Source: Streptomyces sp. PCS3-D2
Lineage (GTDB): Bacteria > Actinomycetota > Actinomycetes > Streptomycetales > Streptomycetaceae
Direction of reading: 5' to 3'
Length of the DNA stretch: 64,000 nucleotides
Assembly (NCBI RefSeq): GCF_000612545.2
Contig: NZ_CP097800.1
Span: forward strand, 2,663,001-2,727,000
Under the pieces are notes generated by a model, which saw nothing but the letters and a program-made list of their open reading frames with translations, was not told the origin of the DNA and did no database searches. This document shows, in pieces, positions 1 to 8,087 of this stretch. How positions within the stretch are numbered: the first letter of the stretch is position 1; every line of letters begins with the position of its first letter. Both the position numbers and the translations under genes were made by a program.

Positions 1-967
1 CGAGGTTGGCCACGGAGGCCCCGCGCCAGCCGTAGATCGCCTGACAGGGGTCGCCGACGGCGGTGACCGCGTGGCCGGTGCCGGCTCCGAAGAGGCCGGA
101 CAGCAGCAGCCGCTGCGCGACCGAGGTGTCCTGGTACTCGTCGAGGAGAACCACCCGGAATTCCTCCCGCAGCAGCGCGCCGACCTCGGGCCGGGTCGTG
201 GCGAGCTGCGCGGAGAGGGCTATCTGGTCGCTGAAGTCGAACAGGTCGCGCGAGCGCTTGGCGGCCCGGTAGCGGCCGACGAGCTCCAGCAGTTCGAGGC
301 GGCCGCGCACGGCCTCGGGCACCTTGCGCAGGTCCTCGTTGGTCAGCCGGGTACCGGCGAGAACGTCCAGCAGCGCGGTGTCGTACCGGCGCAGATGCTC
401 GGGGTCGACCAGGTGCTCGGAGAGTTCCGCGTCGAGGGCGAGGAGGTCGCCGACGAGGTCGGGGACGGACTTGGTGAGCGCGGGGTACGGGCCAGGGGCG
501 TCGCGCAGCACCTTCGCGGCGAGCTGGAACCGGGTGGCGTCGGCGAGGAGGCGGGAGCTGGGCTCCAGGCCGATGCGCAGGCCGTGGTCCTTGAGGAGCT
601 GGCCGGCGAAGGAGTGGTAGGTGGAGATGCGCGGCTCGCCGCCGGCCGCCTCGGCATCGGCCGGGGAGGGGTCCGGGTCGGTGATGCCGGCCCGCGCCAG
701 GGCGGTGCGTACGCGCTCGGACAGTTCGCCGGCCGCCTTGTTGGTGAAGGTGAGGCCGAGGACCTGCTCGGGCGCGACCGCGCCGGTGCCGACGAGCCAG
801 ACGACGCGGGCGGCCATGACGGTGGTCTTGCCGGATCCGGCGCCGGCGACGACGACTTGGGGGGCGGGCGGGGCGGTGATGCAGGCCATCTGTTCGGGCG
901 TGAAGGGGATCCCGAGGAGCTCTTTGAGCTGCTCGGGATCGCTCAGTACGGACGCACGCGCGGACAC
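1..967 (-). CDS. AdnB-like UvrD-family DNA helicase (3' end beyond window)
   Basis: The first 322 codons of a superfamily 1A helicase are present; the rest lies beyond the left edge. The GTG start at 967 is preceded in frame by a TAG and has no clear ribosome binding site. Visible motifs are a Q-motif-like FTPEQ, Walker A (AGAGSGKTT), the motif Ia segment LTFTNKAAGEL, a DFSDQ segment and Walker B/motif II LLDEYQDT, followed by GDPCQAIYGWRGA (motif III). It lies 123 bases downstream of a second UvrD/nuclease gene on the same strand, the arrangement of the mycobacterial adnA-adnB pair. That pair forms a heterodimeric motor-nuclease that resects double-strand breaks. By gene order this is the AdnB position. 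The C-terminal nuclease domain expected of AdnB cannot be checked here, so PcrA/UvrD2 remains possible. Confidence 0.85.
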   Translation of the reverse strand, partial: MSARASVLSDPEQLKELLGIPFTPEQMACITAPPAPQVVVAGAGSGKTTVMAARVVWLVGTGAVAPEQVLGLTFTNKAAGELSERVRTALARAGITDPDPSPADAEAAGGEPRISTYHSFAGQLLKDHGLRIGLEPSSRLLADATRFQLAAKVLRDAPGPYPALTKSVPDLVGDLLALDAELSEHLVDPEHLRRYDTALLDVLAGTRLTNEDLRKVPEAVRGRLELLELVGRYRAAKRSRDLFDFSDQIALSAQLATTRPEVGALLREEFRVVLLDEYQDTSVAQRLLLSGLFGAGTGHAVTAVGDPCQAIYGWRGASVANL

Positions 968-1090
968 GTGAAAAGGCTAGCCGTCCCCACCGACAGCCCC
1001 GGACCGCCGAAGCGGCCACCGGGCGGGTCCGGGCACCGTCCGGAGCCGGCCGCCGGGCTGCCGGGCCGCCGGGCCGCCGGGCCGCCGGGC

Positions 1091-4000
1091 TCACTCGACG
1101 GTCTGGCGGCCCTCGGGGCGGGCACTGCACGAGCTGCGGAAGGAGCAGTGGTCGCAGTGGCGGCCCGTGGCGGGCGTGAAGCGTTCGTCCAGGACGCGGC
1201 TGGCGGCGGTGGCGAGCAGGTCGCCCACCCACTCCCCGTCGAGGGGCTCCTGGGCCTGGACCTTGGGGACCGTGCCGCCGCCGTCGCGCTGCGCGGCGCC
1301 CTGGCGGAGCTGGACGAGCTCGGCGCCGCCGGGGGCGGGACGCCGGCCGTCGAAGGCCTCGTCGACGGCGCCCTCGCGGACGGCGAGCTGGTAGACGGCG
1401 AGCTGGGGGTGGCGGGCGACCTCGTCCCTGCTGGGCGCGGACTTGCCGGTCTTGAAGTCGACGACGTACGCACGCCCCTGCGGATCCGCCTCGACGCGGT
1501 CCATGGAGCCGCGGACACGGACGGCGACGTCACCGGCTTCGAGCGTGACGTCGAACTCGTGCTCGGTCGCCACGGCCGTCCGGCCTCCGCGGTCGGTGGT
1601 GTGCCAGCGCAGGAAGCGTTCGAGGGCGGCGCGGGCGTTCTCCTTCTCCTGGGCCGACTTCCAGGGCGCGTCGAAGGCGAGGGCGTCCCACACCGAGTCG
1701 AGCCGTTCCATGAGGACGGCCAGGTCGGCGGGGGTACGGCCGGAGGCGACCTCGTCGGCGAGGACGTGGACGACGTTGCCGAAGCCCTGGGCCGCGGTGG
1801 ACGGGGCGTCGGCCTTGACCTCGCGGCCGAGGAACCACTGGAGGGAGCAGGTGTGCGCGAGCTGGTCCAGGGCGCTGCCGGAGAGGGCGACGGGCCGGTC
1901 CCGGTCGCGCAGCGGAACGCTACTGCGGGTGGGCTCGTACAGGCCCCACCAGCGCTGCGGGTGCGCGGCGGGGACCAGGGGGCGGTCCTCGTCGTCGGTG
2001 AGGGCGGCGAGGCGGGCGAGGCGGCGGGCGGCCGCGTCGCGCAGGGCGGGCGAGGCGTCCGGGTCGACGGTGGTGGCGCGCAGCTCCGCGACGAGCGCCG
2101 GTACGGCGAGCGGGCGGCGGGGCCGGCCCGTGACGTCCTTCGGGGTGACGCCGAGCTCGGTGAGGAGGCGGGAGGGCTGGTCGCCGTCCTCGGCGGGGGC
2201 TTTGACGGCGGTGACGACGAGGCGGTCGCGGGCGCGGGTGGCGGCGACGTAGAAGAGGCGCCGTTCCTCGGCGAGGAGGGCGCCGGGAGTGAGGGGCTCG
2301 GCCAGGCCGTCGCGGCCGATGCGGTCCGCCTCCAGGAGCGAGCCGCGGCGGCGGAGGTCGGGCCAGAGTCCCTCCTGGACGCCCGCGACGACGACGAGGG
2401 ACCACTCCAGACCCTTGGAACGGTGGGCGGTCATCAGCCTGACCGCGTCGGGGCGGGAGGTGCGGGCCGTCAACGTGTCGGCGGCGATGTCCTCCGCCTC
2501 CAGTTGTTCGAGGAAGTTGAGCGCGCCGCTGCCGCCGGTGCGCTCCTCGGCGCGGGCGGCGGTGTCGAAGAGGGCGCAGACGGCGTCGAGGTCGCGGTCG
2601 GCGTTGCGGCCGGCCGCGCCGCCGCGCCGGGCCTGGCGCTCCAGCCGGTCGGGCCAGGGGGTGCCGTCCCAGAGGATCCACAGGGCCTCTTCGGCGGTGC
2701 CGCCGCCCTGGAGGAGCTCGCGGGCCTTGCGCAGCAGCAGGCCGAGGCGCTGCGCGCCGCGGGCGTGGGCCGGGTCGTGCGCGGTGAGGCGCTCGGGCTC
2801 GGCGAGGGCGCGGGCGAGCAGGACGTCGGACGGTGCGGGCACCTTGACGCCCGCGGCCCGCTCCTCCTCGCGCAGGGCGCGGCCGAGCCTTCGCAGATCG
2901 GCGGCGTCCATCCCGCCGAGCGGCGAGGCGAGGAGCGTGAGCGCCGCTTCCACGCCCCCGTCACCGTCGGCGCCGTGTCCGCCCCCGACGACGGCCTCGT
3001 CGGCCGCGCCCGAGGACCCGTCGACGGGGTCCGCCGCCGCGACGGCCCCTCCTGCGGCAACCGGTGGGGCGGTGGCCTGGTGCGGTCCCGCGGGAGCCGT
3101 CCGCTCACCGGGCCCGCCGGGGACGGTGGCCGTCAGGCGGAGGGCCGTCAGGAGGGGGGCCACCGCCGGTTCGTGGCGCAGCGGGGTGTCCGTGCCGTCC
3201 GTCTCGACCGGGACCCCGGCGGCGACGAGGGCGCGGCGCATCACCGGGAGGGCGCGCCCGCCGGCCCGGACCAGGACGGCCATGTCCTGCCACGGCACCC
3301 CGTCCTCCAGGTGGGCCCGGCGCAGGATGTCGGCGATGTTGTCCAGCTCGGCGCCGGCCGTGGGGTAGGTGAAGACCTCCACCCGGCCGCCTTCCCGGGT
3401 GGCCCGCAGGGCGCGGTGCGCGCGGACCGCGGCCGCCGGCAGGCGGGGCAGCGGCATGCGGGTCGTCAGGAGCCGGGTCGCCTCCAGGAGGGCCGCGCCG
3501 GAGCGGCGGCCCGCCGTCAGGGCTTTCACCTGTGCGCCCGGGAAGGCGGTCTCGAAGTCGAGCACGTTGTTGATGTCGGCGCCGCGGAAGGCGTAGATCG
3601 ACTGGTCCGGGTCGCCGAAGGCGACCAGCGTGCCGCCGTGCCCGGTCAGCGCCCGCAGCAGCCGCAGCTGCGAGGCGTCCGTGTCCTGGTACTCGTCCAC
3701 GAAGATCGCGTCATAGGCCGAGGCCAACGACGGGGTCCGCTCCGCGAGGAGCACCGCCCGGTGCAGGAGTTCGGCGTAGTCCAGTGTGCCCTGCATGTCC
3801 AGGACGTCGAGGTACTCGGAGAGGAAGGCCGCCGCCGCCTTCCAGTCGGGACGGCCGATGCGGTCGGCGAAGCCGGCGAGGGACGCCGGGCCCAGGCCCA
3901 GCTCGCGGGCGCGGGCGAGGACCGCCCGGACCTCGTCGGCGAACCCGCGCGTGGTCAGCGCGGCCCGCAGGTCGTCCGGCCAGCGGATCGAGCGGATCCG

Positions 4001-4462
4001 GCGCTGGCCCTCCAGGAGGGTGCGGACCATCACGTCCTGCTCGGGGCCGGACAGCAGCCGCAGCGGATCGGCGAACAGGTCGGTGTCCTGGTGGGCGCGG
4101 ACCAGTCCGTAGCAGAACGAATGGAAGGTGGTGGCCTGTGGGGCGCGCGCCCCGCCGAGCCGCAGGGCGGCGCGGTCGCGCAGTTCGACCGCCGCCTTGC
4201 GGCTGAAGGTGAGGATCAGGATCCGGGAGGGGTCCGTACCCGCGTCCACGCGGGCGGCGACGGCTTCGACCAGCGTGGTCGTCTTCCCGGTGCCCGGTCC
4301 GGCCAGCACCAGCAGTGGTCCGCCGGGGTGGTCAACCACCGCCCGCTGCGCTGCGTCCAGCACAGGGGGATCCACCCGTTCCGGCCCGGTGCGCACGAGG
4401 CGGTACGCGTCGTAGGTCCGCGTACGCCGCCGTTCGGTGCGGTCCGAGGAAGAGGTGATCAC
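1091..4462 (-). CDS. AdnA-like helicase-nuclease (UvrD motor plus C-terminal RecB-type nuclease)
   Basis: The product has 1123 residues. Walker A (GPGTGKT) is at residues 55-61, followed by the UvrD motifs VDEYQDTD and GDPDQSIYAFRGAD, and motif VI-type FYVAATRARDRL. The C-terminal third carries a PD-(D/E)XK nuclease signature (YVVDFKTGK). It also has the four cysteines of an iron-sulfur-stabilised nuclease: one in the HTCSLQW segment and three at C1103, C1106 and C1112. This is the domain layout of actinobacterial AdnA/AdnB end-resection enzymes. A Gly/Ala/Pro-rich insertion of about 60 residues sits in the second helicase domain, near residue 460, and looks unstructured. The ATG start at 4462 follows AGGACC-like sequence only, so the start is less certain. 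The second subunit gene follows downstream. Confidence 0.9.
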   Translation of the reverse strand: MITSSSDRTERRRTRTYDAYRLVRTGPERVDPPVLDAAQRAVVDHPGGPLLVLAGPGTGKTTTLVEAVAARVDAGTDPSRILILTFSRKAAVELRDRAALRLGGARAPQATTFHSFCYGLVRAHQDTDLFADPLRLLSGPEQDVMVRTLLEGQRRIRSIRWPDDLRAALTTRGFADEVRAVLARARELGLGPASLAGFADRIGRPDWKAAAAFLSEYLDVLDMQGTLDYAELLHRAVLLAERTPSLASAYDAIFVDEYQDTDASQLRLLRALTGHGGTLVAFGDPDQSIYAFRGADINNVLDFETAFPGAQVKALTAGRRSGAALLEATRLLTTRMPLPRLPAAAVRAHRALRATREGGRVEVFTYPTAGAELDNIADILRRAHLEDGVPWQDMAVLVRAGGRALPVMRRALVAAGVPVETDGTDTPLRHEPAVAPLLTALRLTATVPGGPGERTAPAGPHQATAPPVAAGGAVAAADPVDGSSGAADEAVVGGGHGADGDGGVEAALTLLASPLGGMDAADLRRLGRALREEERAAGVKVPAPSDVLLARALAEPERLTAHDPAHARGAQRLGLLLRKARELLQGGGTAEEALWILWDGTPWPDRLERQARRGGAAGRNADRDLDAVCALFDTAARAEERTGGSGALNFLEQLEAEDIAADTLTARTSRPDAVRLMTAHRSKGLEWSLVVVAGVQEGLWPDLRRRGSLLEADRIGRDGLAEPLTPGALLAEERRLFYVAATRARDRLVVTAVKAPAEDGDQPSRLLTELGVTPKDVTGRPRRPLAVPALVAELRATTVDPDASPALRDAAARRLARLAALTDDEDRPLVPAAHPQRWWGLYEPTRSSVPLRDRDRPVALSGSALDQLAHTCSLQWFLGREVKADAPSTAAQGFGNVVHVLADEVASGRTPADLAVLMERLDSVWDALAFDAPWKSAQEKENARAALERFLRWHTTDRGGRTAVATEHEFDVTLEAGDVAVRVRGSMDRVEADPQGRAYVVDFKTGKSAPSRDEVARHPQLAVYQLAVREGAVDEAFDGRRPAPGGAELVQLRQGAAQRDGGGTVPKVQAQEPLDGEWVGDLLATAASRVLDERFTPATGRHCDHCSFRSSCSARPEGRQTVE

Positions 4463-4642
4463 GTGAGGTGCCGGTCCTGGTGGGTCTGCGGGGTGTGGCG
4501 GTGCTGCCGCGACGGCTCGCGTGGAAGCCGAAGAGGCAACGCTACGGCAACCGGCGCGTACCGCGCAGTCCCCCCGGGTACCCCGGACGGGGGTTCGCGC
4601 GGCCGCTCGATCGCCCGCCCCGGCGCCGCATGGCGGAAGCTG

Positions 4643-5032
4643 TCAGGTGTGAGCCTCGTCGCGTCCGTCGTCCCGTCCGGGGCCCGGTCCGCCGGTGTCC
4701 GGACCGCCCTCCGGCCCGGGGGACCCGTCCCAGCGTGCCCGGCGCATGTCCAGGCGCGGGTCGCCGCCGGCCGCCAGGCGCAGCGGCGTGGCCTCGATCC
4801 GGTAGTGCTCCAGGGCGCGCGCCTGGTGTCCGGGCAGCGGCAGCCCGTCCGCCCGCACCACGCGCCACCAGGGCACGGCTCCCCCGTACAGGGCCATGAC
4901 GCGCCCGACCTGGCGCGGCCCTCCCTCGCCGAGCCATTCGGCGACGTCCCCGTATGTCATCACCCGGCCGGGCGGAATACGCTCGACGGCCTCCAGTACG
5001 CGCTCCGCGTACGCGGGCAGCTCCTCACTCAT
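4643..5032 (-). CDS. Alkyltransferase-like protein (ATL, MGMT fold without catalytic Cys)
   Basis: The product has 129 residues. The N-terminal 85 match the DNA-binding domain of O6-alkylguanine-DNA alkyltransferases (IPPGRVMTYGDVAEWLG, then RQVGRVMA). The canonical PCHR active site reads PWWRVV, so the alkyl-acceptor Cys is Trp. ATL proteins bind O6-alkylguanine, flip it and hand the lesion to nucleotide excision repair instead of repairing it. The last 40 residues are Gly/Pro/Asp-rich and probably disordered. It is divergent from the flippase-like gene and upstream of the AdnA/AdnB-like pair, separated from them by 180 bases, so a shared DNA-repair context is plausible. The ATG start at 5032 gives the typical family N terminus. 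Confidence 0.9.
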   Translation of the reverse strand: MSEELPAYAERVLEAVERIPPGRVMTYGDVAEWLGEGGPRQVGRVMALYGGAVPWWRVVRADGLPLPGHQARALEHYRIEATPLRLAAGGDPRLDMRRARWDGSPGPEGGPDTGGPGPGRDDGRDEAHT

Positions 5033-5199
5033 TCAGCACATGGTGCAGTACACCGGCCACCCGCCGGTGGATGTTGTGGTTCCGGATCGGCGCGCACCCT
5101 GATGCCCCGGCGGCCCCTCGGTCCGTGCCACCATCTTCCGGGCGGTGACTGGTGATACGTGATCAAGAAGAGACGGATGTGACGACTAAGGAGCAGGGT
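5033..5199. promoter_or_regulatory. Divergent intergenic region between ATL and flippase-like genes
   Basis: This 167-base gap separates the start codons of two divergent genes, so it must hold promoters for both. I see no convincing -35/-10 pair. An AAGGAG ribosome binding site at 5188-5193 serves the plus-strand gene. Confidence 0.4.
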
Positions 5200-7944
5200 G
5201 TGAGCCCTCCGGAAGGCGCGGCGGGGGACGACGGCGCGCGCCCTGGCGACGGCCCCGCCTCCCGCCCGCAGAACCGCCCCGAGGACCTCGCCCCCGACCG
5301 CGCCCCCGACCTCCCGGCCGGCCGCGCCCCCGACGGCGACGCGCAGGCCCCGCACGGCCACGCCCCGACCGACGCCGACCGGGTCGAGGTCGACGAACCG
5401 CTGCTCGCCGCCCGCGTGCACCGGCCCTCCGACCTCGTACGCCTGCTCGTGGGCATCCTCGGCATCGCCGTCCTGCTCGGCATCGCCGCCTTCGCACACG
5501 GCACCACCGTCGGGCTGGAGGAGGACATCAGCAAGGGCACCGGCCAGGCGCCGGACCTGCTGATCAAGGTCGCGGCGCTGGTCTCCAGCATCGCGGTGCT
5601 GCTGCTCCCGGTCGCCTTCGCGATCGAGCGGCTGATCAAACGCGACGGGCTGCGCATCGCCGACGGCGTGCTCGCGGCCGTCCTCGCGCACGGCGTCACC
5701 CTGGCCACCGACCTGTGGGTCTCCCAGGCCGCCCCCGGCACCATCCAGGACGCCCTGACCCGTCCCGCGGGCGGCGGGACCCTCACCGATCCCGTGCACG
5801 GCTACCTCGCGCCCGTGATCGCGTACATGACCGCCGTCGGCATGACCCGCAGACCCCACTGGCGCGTCGCGCTGTGGGTGGTCCTGCTGCTCAACGCGTT
5901 CACGATGCTGGTCAACGGCTACACCACCCCCTTCTCGATCATCCTCACCGTGCTGATCGGCTGGAGCGTGGCCTACGGCACCCTGTACGCCGTCGGCTCC
6001 CCCAACGTGCGACCCACCGGGCAGAACCTCCTGGCCGGGCTCCGCCGGGTCGGTTTCCAGCCGGTCAGCGCGATGCGCGCCGAGACGGCCGAGGGCCCCG
6101 AGGCGTCCGAGGCGGGCGACCGCGGCCGGCGCTACCACGTCACCCTTGAGGACGGCCCTCCGCTCGACGTCACCGTCGTCGACCGGGAACAGCAGGCCCA
6201 GGGCTTCTTCTACCGCGTTTGGCGCCGTCTCACCCTGCGCGGCATCACCACCCGCCGCAGCCTGCAGTCGCTGCGGCAGGCCCTGGAGCAGGAGGCGCTC
6301 CTCGCGTACGCGGCCATCGCGGCCGGGGCGAACGCGCCGAAGCTGATCGCCACCTCGGAGCTGGGCCCGGACGCGGTGATGCTCGTGTACGAGCACCTGG
6401 GCGGCCGGCCCCTGGACTCCCTCCCCGACGAGGAGATCACCGACGAGCTGACCCGCAACGCCTGGGAGCAGGTGCACGCCCTGCAGTCACGGCGGATCGC
6501 CCACCGCAGGCTCACCGGGGACGCCTTGGTGGTGGATCGTTCCGGCAACGTCACCCTCACCGACCTGCGCGGAGGCGAGATCGCGGCCGGCGACCTGGTG
6601 CTCCGGATGGACGTGGCACAGCTGCTGGCCACGCTCGGCCTGCGGGTCGGCGCGGAGCGGTCGGTGGCCTCGGCGGTGTCGGTGCTCGGCCCGGACATCG
6701 TGGCGGACTGTCTGCCGCTGCTCCAGCCGATCGCGCTGAGCCGGTCCACCCGGGCGTCGCTGCGCAAGCTGGCCCGGGAGCGGGCGGAGCGCGAGCGGGA
6801 GGCCGTACTGGAGTCCTCGCGCGCGGCGAAGGCCGCGCGCGAGGCGGGCTCCGCGCCCCCTTCCGCGCCGACCTCGGCCGCCGCCGAACGCAAGGCCGAG
6901 AAGAAGGCCCTCGACGACGCGCTGGACGAGGCCCGCGAGGAGGACCTGCTGAGCCAGATCCGCCAGCAGGTGCTGCTGATCCGCCCGCAGGCGCCGGTGG
7001 AGCCGGCCCGGCTGGAGCGGATCAGGCCGCGCACCCTGGTGTCGTTCATCGCGGGCGCGTTCGGTGCGTACTTCCTGCTCACCCAGCTGGCGCACGTGGA
7101 CTTCGGGACGATCATCGCCGACGCGCAGTGGGGCTGGGTCGGGGCGGCGCTCGCCTTCTCGGCCCTCACCTACTTCGCGGCGGCGATGAGCCTGCTGGGC
7201 TTCGTGCCGGAGCGGGTGTCGTTCCTGCGGACCGTGGTCGCGCAGGTGGCCGGGTCGTTCGTGAAGCTGGTGGCCCCGGCGGCGGTCGGCGGTGTCGCGC
7301 TGAACACGCGCTTCCTCCAGCGCGCGGGCGTCCGGCCGGGTCTGGCGGTCGCGAGCGTGGGCGCCTCGCAGCTGTTCGGTCTGGCCAGCCACATCCTGCT
7401 GCTGCTGTCCTTCGGCTACCTGACCGGAACGGAGAAGACGCCGGAGATGACCCCGTCCCGGGCGGTCATCGCGGGGCTGCTGACCGTGGCGGTGCTGGTG
7501 CTGGTGGTCACGGCGGTCCCGTTCATGCGGAAGTTCGTGGTCACGCGGGTGCGGGCGCTGTTCGCGGGCGTGGTGCCGCGCATGCTGGACGTGCTCCAGC
7601 GGCCGAAGAAGCTGGTGACGGGCATCGGCGGGATGCTGCTGCTGACGGGCTGCTTCGTGATGTGCCTGGACGCGTCGATCAGGGCGTTCGGCGGCGGCGA
7701 GGCCATCAGCTACGCGAGCATCGCGGTGGTGTTCCTGGCGGGCAACGCGCTCGGTTCGGCGGCGCCGACGCCGGGCGGCATGGGCGCGGTGGAGACCACG
7801 CTGACACTGGGGCTGATCGCGGCGGGGCTGGAGAAGGAGGTTGCGATCTCGGCCGTGCTGCTGTTCCGCCTGATGACCTTCTGGCTGCCGGTGCTGCCGG
7901 GGTGGATCTCCTTCAACTTCCTGACCCGCAAGGAAGCGATCTGA
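5200..7944 (+). CDS. Flippase-like membrane protein (PF03706 type) with internal kinase-like domain
   Basis: About 914 residues. A GTG at 5200 is chosen because AAGGAG lies 6 bases upstream; in-frame GTGs at 5152 and 5179 lack a good site. The order is an acidic/Pro-rich N-terminal stretch, about five or six membrane segments, a soluble middle domain, then a C-terminal block of about eight membrane segments. The C-terminal block has the features of the lysylphosphatidylglycerol-synthase/AglD-type flippase family (KLVAPAAVGGVALNTRFL, ASQLFGLAS, GNALGSAAPTPGGMGAVE). The middle domain resembles an aminoglycoside-phosphotransferase/Ser-Thr kinase fold: LEQEALLAYAAIAAG, VMLVYEHLGGRPL, then IAHRRLTGDALVV at the catalytic-loop position and LTDLRGG at the DFG position. 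The catalytic Asp of HRD is absent, so it is probably a pseudokinase. The likely role is lipid or lipid-linked precursor translocation. The substrate is unknown. Confidence 0.8.
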   Translation: MSPPEGAAGDDGARPGDGPASRPQNRPEDLAPDRAPDLPAGRAPDGDAQAPHGHAPTDADRVEVDEPLLAARVHRPSDLVRLLVGILGIAVLLGIAAFAHGTTVGLEEDISKGTGQAPDLLIKVAALVSSIAVLLLPVAFAIERLIKRDGLRIADGVLAAVLAHGVTLATDLWVSQAAPGTIQDALTRPAGGGTLTDPVHGYLAPVIAYMTAVGMTRRPHWRVALWVVLLLNAFTMLVNGYTTPFSIILTVLIGWSVAYGTLYAVGSPNVRPTGQNLLAGLRRVGFQPVSAMRAETAEGPEASEAGDRGRRYHVTLEDGPPLDVTVVDREQQAQGFFYRVWRRLTLRGITTRRSLQSLRQALEQEALLAYAAIAAGANAPKLIATSELGPDAVMLVYEHLGGRPLDSLPDEEITDELTRNAWEQVHALQSRRIAHRRLTGDALVVDRSGNVTLTDLRGGEIAAGDLVLRMDVAQLLATLGLRVGAERSVASAVSVLGPDIVADCLPLLQPIALSRSTRASLRKLARERAEREREAVLESSRAAKAAREAGSAPPSAPTSAAAERKAEKKALDDALDEAREEDLLSQIRQQVLLIRPQAPVEPARLERIRPRTLVSFIAGAFGAYFLLTQLAHVDFGTIIADAQWGWVGAALAFSALTYFAAAMSLLGFVPERVSFLRTVVAQVAGSFVKLVAPAAVGGVALNTRFLQRAGVRPGLAVASVGASQLFGLASHILLLLSFGYLTGTEKTPEMTPSRAVIAGLLTVAVLVLVVTAVPFMRKFVVTRVRALFAGVVPRMLDVLQRPKKLVTGIGGMLLLTGCFVMCLDASIRAFGGGEAISYASIAVVFLAGNALGSAAPTPGGMGAVETTLTLGLIAAGLEKEVAISAVLLFRLMTFWLPVLPGWISFNFLTRKEAI

Positions 7945-8087
7945 GGCGTGATCTGCGGCGGGCGGCGTTCGCCGCCGGGCGCCGCCCGCGCCGCGGGTCC
8001 GTGCGGGTGCGGACGCGGGCCGTCCCCGGCCCACCCGAACGGGTCAGCGCGCGGGCGGGGGCGGACGGGGTCACGCACGATGGTGAC

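Noticed and set aside
71-5155. A plus-strand open frame of almost 1700 codons
   Set aside because: It runs antisense to two clear helicase genes and an ATL gene, has Gly/Ala/Arg-rich composition with no domain, and is explained by high-GC codon bias.
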